A stretch of 64,000 nt of DNA from Paenibacillus woosongensis (GTDB lineage Bacteria; Bacillota; Bacilli; Paenibacillales; Paenibacillaceae), in assembly GCF_009725165.1 (NCBI RefSeq), contig NZ_WNZW01000004.1:62001-126000 (forward strand), read 5' to 3'. A program made the translations under genes and the position numbers. Shown here one piece after another: positions 52,658-61,986 of the stretch (positions are counted from its first letter, which is position 1; each line of letters begins with the position of its first letter). A model generated the notes under the pieces. It was not told where the DNA came from and did no database searches. It was given only the letters and a program-made list of their open reading frames with translations.

Positions 52658-54408
52658 TACCCAATTTGAATAATGTCCGGCTGCGGGACAAGATGCTGCT
52701 GCTCTATTTTCTATGCGTGTTCGTGCCGATACTGCTTACGAATTTCATTTTCTATAACGTGACTACAACGAGCGTAAAAAATCAGCGGATGCAGGACATT
52801 TCCCGGGCACTGGAACAAGTCAAGAACGAGTTTCTTCAAGAAGTGGAAGATACCCTGCAGGTATCTTCCGTTTTTTATACCGATCATCTCCTGAACGAGA
52901 TCATTGAGACGGAATACGAGCATCCTGCCGAGTATGTGGAGGCCTATGACTCTTACTTGCGGCGGATTATCAACACCTCCAGCCCGGCTTATAATTCCGT
53001 GGAGGCAATCACCGTATATGTCGATAATCCCACGCTGCTGTACTCGGGCGGCATTGTCTACATTGATCAGAACGTCAAGGAGCAGGATTGGTACAAAAAA
53101 ATATCCACAGCCAAGCAGTCCGCGCCGGTTTTTATGCGAACGGGTCGGGATGGCCAGCTGGATACGTTTAGCGTCATCCGCCGGATGGATTACTATTATT
53201 TTTCGCGGCAAAAGAACGGGCATTTCCTGAAAATCGATCTGCGCATGCCGGTTATCCGGCAAATATTTAATAATTTGAATTTACAGGGGCGCATTTACCT
53301 GCTGAATGAGCGGGGGGAGGTTGAATATTCGAACGACGCCAACCTCGATTTGCATGCAGGCGCCATCCCTTTCAATCAGGTCGTCGCCCCGGAGAGAACG
53401 ATCGAATTTCTCAAAGATTACGGGCAGAGCAATAATTTGAACGGCTGGAGCATTGTGGGGAGAATTTCCGAGGATGAAGTATTCCAGGAAGTCAGGCAAA
53501 ACCGAAATTTCATCGTGCTGCTAACCTGCCTCAATATTCTGCTGCCGACCTTGATCATCGTTTGGATCACCCGATCGCTCAATGTAAGGCTTATCCGTAT
53601 TTTGAAGCATATGAAGAAGGTTAAAAACCAGCATTTCGAAACGATCCAGGATGAAGGCTCCCGCGATGAAATCGGGCAATTAACGGGCGAGTTCAACCGG
53701 ATGACCCTGCAGATCCAGAGTCTGATCAATAACGTGTACGTAGCCGACATTCAGAAGAAGAATCTGGAGCTGGAACGCCGTCATGCCCAATTGAATGCGC
53801 TGCAGAGCCAGATTAATCCTCATTTTTTATTTAATGCCCTAGAGACGATCCGCATGCGGAGCTTGATGAAGGACGAGGAGGAGACCGCGAGGATCATTCA
53901 CAATATGGCGAAGATTTTCCGCAATTCTCTCGTATGGCGGAAGGATATGGTTACTTTGAAGGAAGAGCTGGAATTCATTTATTGCTTCCTGGAAATCCAG
54001 AAATACCGGTTTGGCGAGAAAATTGAATATACGGTCGTGGCGAACGAAGCTGATTCTTCGATATTGATTCCCAAAATGTCCATCGTTACCTTCGTAGAGA
54101 ACGCAAGTATCCATGGAATCGAACCTTTGAAGCAAGGCGGAAAAATCGAGGTGGAAATCAAGCAATCCGGCGACGAGTTGATCTGCGCGATACGGGATAA
54201 CGGCGTTGGCATGTCCGAGCAGCAGGTCGAGAAACTGTACCGCTACCTGGAGGGCGAGGAAGAGATGGGGGAGCGCATCGGCATTCAGAACGTCATCTAT
54301 CGCCTCAGAATGTTCTACAAAGACCAGTTGACTTTGAATATTCGCAGTAAGCTGGGTGAGGGAACGGAGATTCTATTCATCATTCCGGTGGAGAAGCGGC
54401 TGATGTAA
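52654..54408 (+). CDS. YesM-type sensor histidine kinase
   Basis: A 584-aa membrane kinase partner of the preceding regulator. It has an N-terminal membrane helix (~residues 15-35), an extracellular sensing domain (~40-285), a second helix (~286-306), a HAMP region and a histidine kinase domain. In the kinase, LQSQINPHFLFNALE contains phosphorylated His390, and DNGVGMSEQQ is the nucleotide-binding N/G motif. It probably senses a xylan- or aldouronate-derived sugar, directly or through the binding protein. In Paenibacillus aldouronate clusters the same yesM/yesN types accompany lplA-lplB-ytcP. Confidence 0.93.
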   Translation: MIPNLNNVRLRDKMLLLYFLCVFVPILLTNFIFYNVTTTSVKNQRMQDISRALEQVKNEFLQEVEDTLQVSSVFYTDHLLNEIIETEYEHPAEYVEAYDSYLRRIINTSSPAYNSVEAITVYVDNPTLLYSGGIVYIDQNVKEQDWYKKISTAKQSAPVFMRTGRDGQLDTFSVIRRMDYYYFSRQKNGHFLKIDLRMPVIRQIFNNLNLQGRIYLLNERGEVEYSNDANLDLHAGAIPFNQVVAPERTIEFLKDYGQSNNLNGWSIVGRISEDEVFQEVRQNRNFIVLLTCLNILLPTLIIVWITRSLNVRLIRILKHMKKVKNQHFETIQDEGSRDEIGQLTGEFNRMTLQIQSLINNVYVADIQKKNLELERRHAQLNALQSQINPHFLFNALETIRMRSLMKDEEETARIIHNMAKIFRNSLVWRKDMVTLKEELEFIYCFLEIQKYRFGEKIEYTVVANEADSSILIPKMSIVTFVENASIHGIEPLKQGGKIEVEIKQSGDELICAIRDNGVGMSEQQVEKLYRYLEGEEEMGERIGIQNVIYRLRMFYKDQLTLNIRSKLGEGTEILFIIPVEKRLM

Positions 54409-54419
54409 AAAATCTTAGA

Positions 54420-54512
54420 AATCTAAACGGGCTCCTATAGTTTTCAAAGTATCAACTTTAGATTGACGGGTAAAAGTCGCCGTCGGGCTCTCTTATAATG
54501 AAAGTGCTTACA
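54420..54512 (+). promoter_or_regulatory. Control region of the ABC transporter/xylanase operon with cre-like site
   Basis: TATAAT lies at 54494-54499 without a good -35. TGAAAGTGCTTACA (54499-54512) overlaps its end and matches the CcpA cre consensus TGWAANCGNTNWCA at all but one defined position. Upstream, AATCTAAA (54420-54427) and TTTAGATT (54457-54464) form an inverted pair that may bind the YesN-type activator. Confidence 0.5.
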
Positions 54513-54544
54513 AAAATGAAAGTCTGAAAGGGGAAGTCACAAGC

Positions 54545-56248
54545 ATGAAGAAAAGACGGTTTTGGCTAAGTTGTCTGACCATCGTAATGCTGGCATCGCT
54601 GCTGTCCGCTTGCTCTGGCGGCAAAGACAATGGCAAAGCGGGAAGCAATACGTCAGCGGGCAGCGGCAATGGAGCCCAAGAAGAGAAGCTGGATAAAGTA
54701 ACTTTTACTTATTTTAACGCAGTAGCAGGCAAGGACATTAATACGAATGAAACGACAATTGGAAAAATCTTCGAAGAGCAAACCGGCGTGAACTTTAAAA
54801 TCGAGCATCTTGTTGGCGATGAGAATACAAAGGTAGGCACGTTTATAGCAAGCAACAGTTACCCGGATGTTCTTGTGCCAGGCGGCTCGATCGATAAGCT
54901 GCTGAGCTCAGGCTCTTTTATTCCGCTAAACGATTTGATCGATCAATACGGCCCGAATATCAAACGGGTATATGAGCCTTACTACAACTTGATGAAGGCT
55001 GAAGACGGCAACATTTATTTCCTCCCGATGAGCGCCGTAGTGGGCGAATACATTTCCGCTCCGAATATCGAGCAGGGAGCCTTTTGGATTCAGCGCCGCG
55101 TGCTGAAGGAAGCGGGATATCCAAAGATCAAGACGTTTGATGATTATTTAAATCTGATCCGCGATTATGTGAAGAAGCATCCGGGTGAAGACTTGACGGG
55201 GTATATCGCGTTGACTACGCAAGATCAGTTTTTTGCCCTTACGAATCCGCCGATGCACCTTGCAGGGTATCCGAATGACGGCGGCGTCATCATTGACATG
55301 GAATCTCACGAAGCGAATGACTATGCTGATGACGAGATTACCAAACGGTATTTGCAGGAGCTGAACCAGCTGAATGCAGACGGATTGTTCGACAAGTCAT
55401 CCTTTGTTGACAACCGTGATCAATATCTGGCCAAAATCGCGTCCGGTAAAGTGCTTGGCTTCTTTGACTACAGATGGCAGGTCGGCCAAGCGATGAACAA
55501 CCTGCGTGAAGCGGCACAGCAAACCGGCAACGATGATTTGGAATACATGGCACTGCCGATCGTTTTTGACGAAAACACCAAAGACCAGTATCTCGATCCG
55601 CCATCCTTTGTTAACAACCGTGGGGTAGGTATCTCGGTCAGCGCGAAAGACCCTGTACGCATTATCAAATATTTCGACAACCTGCTTACAGATGAGAATC
55701 AGATCTTATCGAACTGGGGCATTGAAGGCGAGACCTATTCGGTAGATGAGAACGGCCGTTTCTATCGTACCGAGGAACAAATCAAGCAGACGAATACGGA
55801 ATCCTTCCGCGAGTCCTTCGGCTTCAAGTACTTCGAATACAACTGGCCGCGTTATGGTAACGGTTCTTCGCTGCCGGACGGCAATTCCGTGGGGGCGGGC
55901 CGTCAGCCTGAGGTAGCACAAATGTCTTACTCTGACAGCGATAAGAAGCTGCTGGAAGCATACGGCATCCAGTCGTTCTCGCAATTGTTTGCAGCACCTG
56001 ACGTGCGTCCTTGGTACCCGGCTTGGAGTATTCAGATCGAGCAAGGTTCACCGGCGCAAATCTTTACGCAGAAGAAGGGGGATTTGCAGCGTAAATACTT
56101 CCCAAAACTCGTACTTGCCAATCCGGCAGAGTTCGACAAAATCTGGGATGAATACGTAAAAGAGTTCAACAAACTTGGCGTGAAAGATTATGAGCAGCTC
56201 ATGACAGACGAAGTTGCGAAGAAAGTCGATCTGGTTCAAGGAAAATAA
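54545..56248 (+). CDS. Oligosaccharide-binding lipoprotein (LplA-type)
   Basis: A 567-aa family 1-like solute-binding lipoprotein. Its signal peptide ends in LLSAC with lipidated Cys23, followed by a Ser/Gly/Asn linker. The fold is that of LplA-type proteins (TFTYFNAVAGKDINTNETTIGKIFEEQTGVNF in pieces; NSYPDVLVPGGSIDKLL). It should present aldouronates or xylooligosaccharides to the permeases that follow. GAAAGGGGA precedes ATG 54545. A stem of ten base pairs at 56269-56312 follows the stop and may lower expression of the downstream genes relative to this abundant component. Confidence 0.9.
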   Translation: MKKRRFWLSCLTIVMLASLLSACSGGKDNGKAGSNTSAGSGNGAQEEKLDKVTFTYFNAVAGKDINTNETTIGKIFEEQTGVNFKIEHLVGDENTKVGTFIASNSYPDVLVPGGSIDKLLSSGSFIPLNDLIDQYGPNIKRVYEPYYNLMKAEDGNIYFLPMSAVVGEYISAPNIEQGAFWIQRRVLKEAGYPKIKTFDDYLNLIRDYVKKHPGEDLTGYIALTTQDQFFALTNPPMHLAGYPNDGGVIIDMESHEANDYADDEITKRYLQELNQLNADGLFDKSSFVDNRDQYLAKIASGKVLGFFDYRWQVGQAMNNLREAAQQTGNDDLEYMALPIVFDENTKDQYLDPPSFVNNRGVGISVSAKDPVRIIKYFDNLLTDENQILSNWGIEGETYSVDENGRFYRTEEQIKQTNTESFRESFGFKYFEYNWPRYGNGSSLPDGNSVGAGRQPEVAQMSYSDSDKKLLEAYGIQSFSQLFAAPDVRPWYPAWSIQIEQGSPAQIFTQKKGDLQRKYFPKLVLANPAEFDKIWDEYVKEFNKLGVKDYEQLMTDEVAKKVDLVQGK

Positions 56249-56268
56249 TAAACCGAGAATTTGAAATG

Positions 56269-56312
56269 GAAGGGCCGGCTGATCTGGGCAATGAGAGGAT
56301 TTCCGGCCCTTC
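56269..56312 (+). terminator. Attenuating hairpin between binding protein and permease genes
   Basis: GAAGGGCCGG (56269-56278) pairs with CCGGCCCTTC (56303-56312). The tail TGTTATCT is weakly T-rich, so partial termination or 3' end protection of the binding-protein mRNA is more likely than full stop. Confidence 0.55.
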
Positions 56313-56356
56313 TGTTATCTAAATTCCCCATTACTGGATAGGGAGGAGAAGAAACC

Positions 56357-57331
56357 GTGGACAATGTGACACAATTAAGACCGGCAGAGTCGCCCGAGGT
56401 TCAGAAAACGGACGGCGGCTTGAAAGGTTTCTTCCATAAACTAAGCAAGCAAAGAACGCTCGTCTTCATGTCGGTGCCTTTTCTGATTTGGCTGATCATC
56501 TTCAAATATTTGCCTCTGTGGGGCTGGAGCATTGCGTTCCAGGACTATAAGCCGGCAAAAGGAATGTTCGACCAGACCTGGGCAGGTCTGAAGCACTTTA
56601 AGTTCCTGTTCCAGGACGAGCATTTCGTCCGGGTTATGCGCAATACACTTGCCATGAGCTTTATCAATCTTGTTCTGGGTTTTGTTACAGCTATTACTTT
56701 GGCGATTCTTCTCAATGAGCTCCGTAAAGTCGCCTTCAAGCGCGTTGTGCAAACGATCAGTTATTTACCGCACTTTATTTCATGGGTTGTAGCCTCCAGC
56801 ATTATCTCGACGGCGTTGTCTGCGGACGGCGGCATCATTAACGATGTGCTGATGTGGCTCGGCCTTATCAAAGAGCCGATTCTCTGGCTCGGGGAAGGGA
56901 AATATTTCTGGGGAATACTCGGTGTTTCGGAAGTCTGGAAAAACGTAGGTTGGAACACCATTATATATTTGGCGGCGATGACCAGTATTGATCCGTCTCA
57001 GTATGAAGCCGCGGAAATCGACGGAGCAGGACGGTTCCAGCGCATTTGGAATATTACGCTGCCGGGCATTAAGTCTGTTGTCGTCATATTGCTGATTATG
57101 AACATCGGAAACCTGCTGGAGACCGGCTTCGAACCACAATACCTGCTCGGCAACGGCATGAACGTCGACTATTCCGAGAACCTGGATATCTTTGTGCTTA
57201 AATACGGGATTCAGATGGGGAACTTCTCCCTCTCGATCGCGGCGGGTATGTTCAAGACGGTGGTCAGCTTCATTCTGTTGTTTACAGCTAACCATATCGC
57301 GAAGAGACTGGGCGAGGACCGGCTGTTCTAA
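56357..57331 (+). CDS. Sugar ABC transporter permease (LplB-type)
   Basis: A 324-aa permease with six membrane spans. The ATPase-contact loop is EAAEIDGAGRFQRIWNITLPGI. The N-terminal ~30 residues are cytoplasmic. This is the LplB type that pairs with the YtcP type encoded next; the ATPase is not in the cluster and is probably a shared MsmX-like protein. GTG 56357 has GGGAGGAGAA upstream. Together with the binding protein it should import xylan-derived oligosaccharides. Spacing to the next gene is 27 bases. Confidence 0.92.
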   Translation: MDNVTQLRPAESPEVQKTDGGLKGFFHKLSKQRTLVFMSVPFLIWLIIFKYLPLWGWSIAFQDYKPAKGMFDQTWAGLKHFKFLFQDEHFVRVMRNTLAMSFINLVLGFVTAITLAILLNELRKVAFKRVVQTISYLPHFISWVVASSIISTALSADGGIINDVLMWLGLIKEPILWLGEGKYFWGILGVSEVWKNVGWNTIIYLAAMTSIDPSQYEAAEIDGAGRFQRIWNITLPGIKSVVVILLIMNIGNLLETGFEPQYLLGNGMNVDYSENLDIFVLKYGIQMGNFSLSIAAGMFKTVVSFILLFTANHIAKRLGEDRLF

Positions 57332-57358
57332 GGTCGTATTTCTGAAGGAGGATTCAAT

Positions 57359-58297
57359 ATGGCTAAGTCGCTATCGAAAGCGCCTAAGATGCATGCCCGG
57401 TTCAAATCGCCATCGGACCGGCTGTTCGATACGTTTAATATCATCTTCATGATTTGTCTTATGATCGTTACACTGTATCCGTTTCTTAACACGCTCGCCG
57501 TGTCGCTTAACACGGCCAACGACTCCATCAAGGGCGGCATTTATTTATTGCCGCGGGAATTTACGTGGGAGAACTACAAATATGTATTTGAAGAAGCGAC
57601 GATTTTCCATGCAACGCTGATTTCGGCGCTGCGTACCGTGATCGGTACGGTGCTGTCCGTGTTCTGCTGTACGATGGTCGCCTATACGATCGCCCGGCCG
57701 GAATATGTGCTGCGCAAGTTCATTTCGATCGCGTTTATTCTGACGATGTATTTCAGCGGGGGGCTTATTCCTAATTTTCTCCTTATCCGGGAGCTCGGCA
57801 TGATGAACAGCTTCTGGGTCTATATCATTCCGGGTCTGATCGGTGTGTTTAACGTCATTATCATCCGTTCTTTCATCGAGAAGCTGCCGGAAGGCATTCT
57901 GGAATCTGCCCGTATCGACGGCGCAGGCGAGTTCACGACGTTTCTGCGGGTAGTCCTGCCGCTCTGTTTGCCGGTCATCGCTACCGTCTCCCTGTTCTCG
58001 GCCGTAGCACAGTGGAATTCCTGGTTTGATGTGTTCTTATACAACTCATCCAATGTGAACCTGAGCACCCTTCAGTATGAGCTCATGAAAATACTGCAGA
58101 ACTCGAATACTTCGCTGAACAGCGGCAACGACTATGCAAGCATGTTCTCTGGCTCGGAAGCCGCCATCAACCGGGTAACACCGACATCCATCCGCGCAAC
58201 GATGACAATCGTTGCGAGTGTGCCTATTATTTTGGTATATCCGTTCCTGCAGAAATACTTCGTACAAGGGATGACATTAGGAGGGGTTAAAGGATAA
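57359..58297 (+). CDS. Sugar ABC transporter permease (YtcP-type)
   Basis: A 312-aa second permease with six hydrophobic spans. The loop LESARIDGAGEFTTFLRVVLPLCLPVIATV is the EAA-type ATPase contact, and the C-terminal FVQGMTLGGVKG is the standard end of YtcP/LplC proteins. AAGGAGG precedes the ATG. Its stop shares one base with the start of the GH10 gene (TAATG), which ties transporter and xylanase together. In the well-known Paenibacillus aldouronate operon a GH67 alpha-glucuronidase gene lies at this junction; it is absent here. Confidence 0.93.
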   Translation: MAKSLSKAPKMHARFKSPSDRLFDTFNIIFMICLMIVTLYPFLNTLAVSLNTANDSIKGGIYLLPREFTWENYKYVFEEATIFHATLISALRTVIGTVLSVFCCTMVAYTIARPEYVLRKFISIAFILTMYFSGGLIPNFLLIRELGMMNSFWVYIIPGLIGVFNVIIIRSFIEKLPEGILESARIDGAGEFTTFLRVVLPLCLPVIATVSLFSAVAQWNSWFDVFLYNSSNVNLSTLQYELMKILQNSNTSLNSGNDYASMFSGSEAAINRVTPTSIRATMTIVASVPIILVYPFLQKYFVQGMTLGGVKG

Positions 58298-59313
58298 TGA
58301 GCAGCGTTATAAACCGAAACGAACCGAAGCTGAAGGAAGTTTTCGCGGACTGCTTCCAAATTGGGGCCGCAGTGAACCCGCGGACAATTCAAACACAGGA
58401 GGAATTGCTCGCTTATCACTTCAACAGCATTACTGCGGAAAATGAGATGAAGTTCGTCAGTCTGCAGCCGGAGGAAGGGAAGTTCACGTTCGGGGATGCG
58501 GATGCTATCGTGGACTTCGCCAAACGATACGGCATGCAGGTCAGAGGGCATACGCTGGTCTGGCATAACCAGACGACGGATTGGCTGTTCGAGGACCGGT
58601 CTGGAGGCCTGGTCAGCAAAGAGACACTGTACGCGCGGATGAAGGAGCATATTCACACGGTGGTAGGGCGGTATAAAGAGCATATCTATGCCTGGGACGT
58701 GGTGAATGAGGTCATCGCCGACGAAGGGCAGGCGCTGCTCCGGGAATCGAAATGGACGGAAATCGCCGGGATTGAATTTATCGCCAAAGCGTTTGAACTT
58801 GCGCATGAAGCCGATCCCAACGCCCTGTTATTTTACAATGACTACAATGAATCGAATCCGCTAAAAAGAGAAAAGATCTACAGGCTCGTCCAGCTTCTGG
58901 TGGAGCAGGGCGCCCCTATTCATGGCATCGGCCTGCAGGCCCACTGGAATCTGTACGGGCCATCGCTGGACGATATCCGCGCAGCGATCGAAAAGTACGC
59001 TTCACTCGGGCTTCAGCTGCAATTAACCGAGCTCGACGTATCGATGTTCGCCTTCGACGACAAGCGAACGGATTTGAAGGAGGCGCCGGCCGAGCTCATT
59101 GAGCTTCAAGCGCAGCGGTATGAGCAGATGTTCAAGCTGCTCAAGGAATACAAAGACGTGATCGGCGCGGTGACGTTCTGGGGAGCGGCCGACGATTATA
59201 CGTGGCTTGACAATTTCCCGGTACACGGGCGCAAAAATTGGCCGTTCCTATTCGATGACCGTCATCAGCCGAAGCCCGCTTATTACCGGGTGGCTGAGGT
59301 AGCCGGCTCATAA
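58297..59313 (+). CDS. Intracellular GH10 endo-1,4-beta-xylanase
   Basis: A 338-aa single-domain GH10 enzyme that cuts beta-1,4-xylosidic bonds. The acid/base is Glu138 (WDVVNEV) and the nucleophile Glu245 (QLTELDVS). HTLVWHNQ, NSITAENEMKF and VTFWGAADDYTWLD are further active-site segments. There is no signal peptide, so it acts in the cytoplasm on imported oligomers, like XynA2 of Paenibacillus aldouronate clusters. Its ATG is fused to the permease stop. A terminator follows about 80 bases after its end. Confidence 0.96.
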   Translation: MSSVINRNEPKLKEVFADCFQIGAAVNPRTIQTQEELLAYHFNSITAENEMKFVSLQPEEGKFTFGDADAIVDFAKRYGMQVRGHTLVWHNQTTDWLFEDRSGGLVSKETLYARMKEHIHTVVGRYKEHIYAWDVVNEVIADEGQALLRESKWTEIAGIEFIAKAFELAHEADPNALLFYNDYNESNPLKREKIYRLVQLLVEQGAPIHGIGLQAHWNLYGPSLDDIRAAIEKYASLGLQLQLTELDVSMFAFDDKRTDLKEAPAELIELQAQRYEQMFKLLKEYKDVIGAVTFWGAADDYTWLDNFPVHGRKNWPFLFDDRHQPKPAYYRVAEVAGS

Positions 59314-59390
59314 ATGAGAACGGCAGGGTTGATGGATTCATTAGAGCTTAATAGGATGTAACCGGGGCTGTCCAATAAGTTCCCAAAATT

Positions 59391-59433
59391 AAAAGTTGGG
59401 CGGGAAGACGTAAGTTTTCCGCCCAACTTTTTT
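59391..59433 (+). terminator. Terminator of the transporter/xylanase operon
   Basis: AAAAGTTGGGCGG pairs with CCGCCCAACTTTT, followed by a T run. The stem is about 14 bp. Confidence 0.88.
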
Positions 59434-59599
59434 CATACACCTGCTTTTATAGACACGTAGTGAGGAGGCGGCCTGCTATTTTCAGTAGATTGTGGGCGGG
59501 GAGAAGCGACGAAACGAGCGGTTGCCCTTGATGTGACCTGCCCTTATCTAATGGATTTATAGTAGTTATTTTCTGCGGTTAAAAATGAAATGTAAATTT

Positions 59600-59734
59600 A
59601 AATGGATTTCATGTCGTTAGAGGAAGGGTGAGGACCAGCATGGACGGGATTCTTGACTTTAGGCGCATCAAATCCATCTAATTCTAATAGGTGTTTCGTA
59701 TAGAGTAGAATTAGATACATAAATCCATTAGTTT
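59600..59734. repeat. Dispersed intergenic repeat, copy 2 (AAATCCA-CTAATT family)
   Basis: AAATGGATTT (59600-59609), AAATCCATCTAATT (59670-59683) and AAATCCATTAGTTT (59721-59734). The part from 59670 aligns with copy 1 from 6053 over about 60 bases with scattered differences. Confidence 0.45.
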
Positions 59735-59935
59735 ACGTCATAGCGTAGTGTTCGACAGTTTTTATAGAGGAGCTAAAGAATGAGGGTGTCCCTCTGTTAT
59801 TTAGGATCATTCTAGGGACAGCCCTATGCTAATTAGGGCACAAAAAAGCAGCTTGGCTGAAAATGAGGAAGTACAGGATGTGCCAGATGCGTGGGGGCGC
59901 ACGATTTATTATAATCAAGGAACAGGAGGACGAAT

Positions 59936-61471
59936 ATGAAGCAGATATACAGCAACCCGGTATTGCCGGGTTTTTATCCCGATCCCAGCGTAATTAGGGT
60001 GGACAGCGATTATTATATGGCGGCGAGTTCGTTTGAGTATGTTCCCGGCTTGCCGATTTTCCGCAGCAAGGATCTGATTCATTGGCAGCAGATCGGGCAT
60101 GCGCTGACACGCAAGAGCCAGATCGATTTGTCCGGCCGCAGAAGCTCGGAGGGGATTTATGCGCCGACCTTAAGACATCATGAGGGCGTCTTCTATATCA
60201 TTACGACGGATGTGATGGGCATCGGCAATTTCTACATGACGGCTGCCGATCCTGCTGGACCGTGGAGCGATCCAATACGTATCCCTTACGGGAACATCGA
60301 TCCATCGTTAATGTTCGACGATGATGGAACCGTGTACGTGACCGCGCAAATGGGGGCGGACAAGGACTCGCATATTATCCAGTATGAGATCGATATTGCA
60401 ACGGGCGCGGCGCTAAGCGAGCCTGTCGTCGTGGCCCGTGGCGACGGAGGAGTATGGACGGAAGGGCCGCATCTCTATAAAATCAAAGGCCGCTATTATT
60501 TGACTTGTGCCTGTGGAGGCACAGGCCGGGATCATCGCGTCCTGGTCTACCGGGGCGATGCGCCTTACGGGCCGTTCGAGATGATGCCTTATCCGATGCT
60601 GACTCATAACCGCCTTGCTGATGATCCGATACAGAACGTCGGTCATGCCGACCTGGTCGAGGATTCGGAAGGAAGATGGTGGGCAATGTTCCTTGGCGTC
60701 CGTCCCGTAGACGGGCAGTACAGTGTTCTCGGGCGGGAAACCTTCCTGGCTCCCGTGCAATGGACCGAGGATGGCTGGCCTGTGGTAGACAATAATGAAG
60801 GAACAGTCAGATTGGAAATGACAGCGGAAGGAACATTCATCCCGTTGCCATCCTTGGCATCGGCGGCTGAGCCGTACTGGCGGGATGATTTTACGGATGA
60901 CCAGCTAGGGCCCCGCTGGGCATTTCTTCTGGCCCCGCAGGAGGAACAGGTACTGCTGGGCACGCGGCCTGGTTACGTGATGTTGATGGGGAACAGTCTT
61001 GCTTTGCGGGATACAGGTCCTGCCTTGTTCCTCGGCGTCCGTCAGCAGCACCGAATTGTTGCGGTGTCTACGGAGCTTCATTTCGTTCCAGAGAACGAAG
61101 GCGAAGAGGCTGGAATTGCTGTCAGGCTCAATGAGCGGGGAAATCTGACGCTCGGAATCCGCCGGGAGGGAGAAGCTCAGCTTCTGATCGCTATGATGAC
61201 GGATCAGGGAGAGACGACTGTCTTGGCAGAGAAGCCGGTTCCTGCGGAACGTGTGTGGCTTCGCGTAATCGCCAGGGAAAGAGAGTATGCGCTGCTGTAC
61301 TCATTGGACGGGGAGGCATGGCACGTAACGGGAGCGGCGCCAGCCCGGGCATTGTCCCCGGAGAGCAACGGCGGCTTTACCGGGGCATTGCTCGGGATGT
61401 ACGCGACCGGGAACGGCCGGGATTCCAAGACGCCAGCGTACTTTGACTATTTCAGCTATCAGGCGGAATAG
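59936..61471 (+). CDS. GH43 beta-xylosidase (XynB-type)
   Basis: The 511-aa enzyme has a five-bladed GH43 catalytic domain (residues ~1-300) and a C-terminal concanavalin-like beta-sandwich (~315-511). The catalytic set is Asp16 (FYPDPS), Asp122 (NIDPSLMFDDDG) and Glu176 (VWTEGPHLY). It removes xylose or arabinose from short xylooligosaccharides in the cytoplasm; no signal peptide is seen. AGGAGG precedes ATG 59936. Although close to the transporter operon, it is separated by a terminator and 0.6 kb of repeats and so probably has its own promoter. Confidence 0.94.
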   Translation: MKQIYSNPVLPGFYPDPSVIRVDSDYYMAASSFEYVPGLPIFRSKDLIHWQQIGHALTRKSQIDLSGRRSSEGIYAPTLRHHEGVFYIITTDVMGIGNFYMTAADPAGPWSDPIRIPYGNIDPSLMFDDDGTVYVTAQMGADKDSHIIQYEIDIATGAALSEPVVVARGDGGVWTEGPHLYKIKGRYYLTCACGGTGRDHRVLVYRGDAPYGPFEMMPYPMLTHNRLADDPIQNVGHADLVEDSEGRWWAMFLGVRPVDGQYSVLGRETFLAPVQWTEDGWPVVDNNEGTVRLEMTAEGTFIPLPSLASAAEPYWRDDFTDDQLGPRWAFLLAPQEEQVLLGTRPGYVMLMGNSLALRDTGPALFLGVRQQHRIVAVSTELHFVPENEGEEAGIAVRLNERGNLTLGIRREGEAQLLIAMMTDQGETTVLAEKPVPAERVWLRVIAREREYALLYSLDGEAWHVTGAAPARALSPESNGGFTGALLGMYATGNGRDSKTPAYFDYFSYQAE

Positions 61472-61483
61472 AATAGTAAAAGA

Positions 61484-61512
61484 AAATCTCTCCTTCGAGG
61501 AAGGAGAGATTT
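61484..61512 (+). terminator. Terminator of the GH43 gene
   Basis: Perfect 12-bp arms AAATCTCTCCTT / AAGGAGAGATTT with a 5-base loop, followed by GTTATTA. Confidence 0.7.
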
Positions 61513-61558
61513 GTTATTAAATACTTCATATTAATCATCGCAAAGGCAACGCTTCGCA

Positions 61559-61936
61559 TTATCTCTCAAGCTTCTTGGGATCCAAAGGCTGCTCAATGAC
61601 GTTCTCTAGGCCCGTGGCCATTTCCCCGTCCCAATCAAGCATGCCTCCGGCATAATTATGCACTGCGTCGAATCCATTCTGCTGAAAATATTTAGCTACA
61701 TTAAAGCTCCGCTGCCCGCTCCGGCATATGAATACGTATTCCCGCTCCGGGTCCAAATCGTCCATATAGCCGATAATCTCTCCCATAGGAATGAGCGGTA
61801 CGCCCGGAATATGAGCCTGAATATACTCCTCTGGCTCTCTCACGTCGATAATAATAGTTCGGTTGCCGGGGTCCTGCAGTATATCGCTCAGTTCTTTCGT
61901 GTCGATATGGGATACTCCCTGAATGACTTCGCTCAT
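61559..61936 (-). CDS. Single-domain rhodanese
   Basis: A 125-aa rhodanese-fold protein, a cytoplasmic sulfur-transfer type. The active-site loop is CRSGQRS with Cys71; IIIDVREPEEYIQAHIPGVPLIP and YAGGMLDWDGE are family-typical. It lies 50 bases downstream of cysK in the same direction, suggesting a link to cysteine or sulfane sulfur handling. The ATG at 61936 has AGGTAGGTG upstream. The thiol acceptor is unknown. Confidence 0.92.
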   Translation of the reverse strand: MSEVIQGVSHIDTKELSDILQDPGNRTIIIDVREPEEYIQAHIPGVPLIPMGEIIGYMDDLDPEREYVFICRSGQRSFNVAKYFQQNGFDAVHNYAGGMLDWDGEMATGLENVIEQPLDPKKLER

Positions 61937-61986
61937 GATTGGGCACCTACCTCATGTTTTGTACTTAGTTGGTTTATTATACCTCT

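Larger units (their letters stand above)
59314..59935. other. 622-base gap with terminator and dispersed repeat copy
   Basis: No gene recognised. It holds a strong terminator (59391-59433), a second copy of the AAATCCA-CTAATT repeat family (59600-59734) and an inverted pair of GGGCTGTCC-type sequences at 59364-59373 and 59816-59825. Confidence 0.5.
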
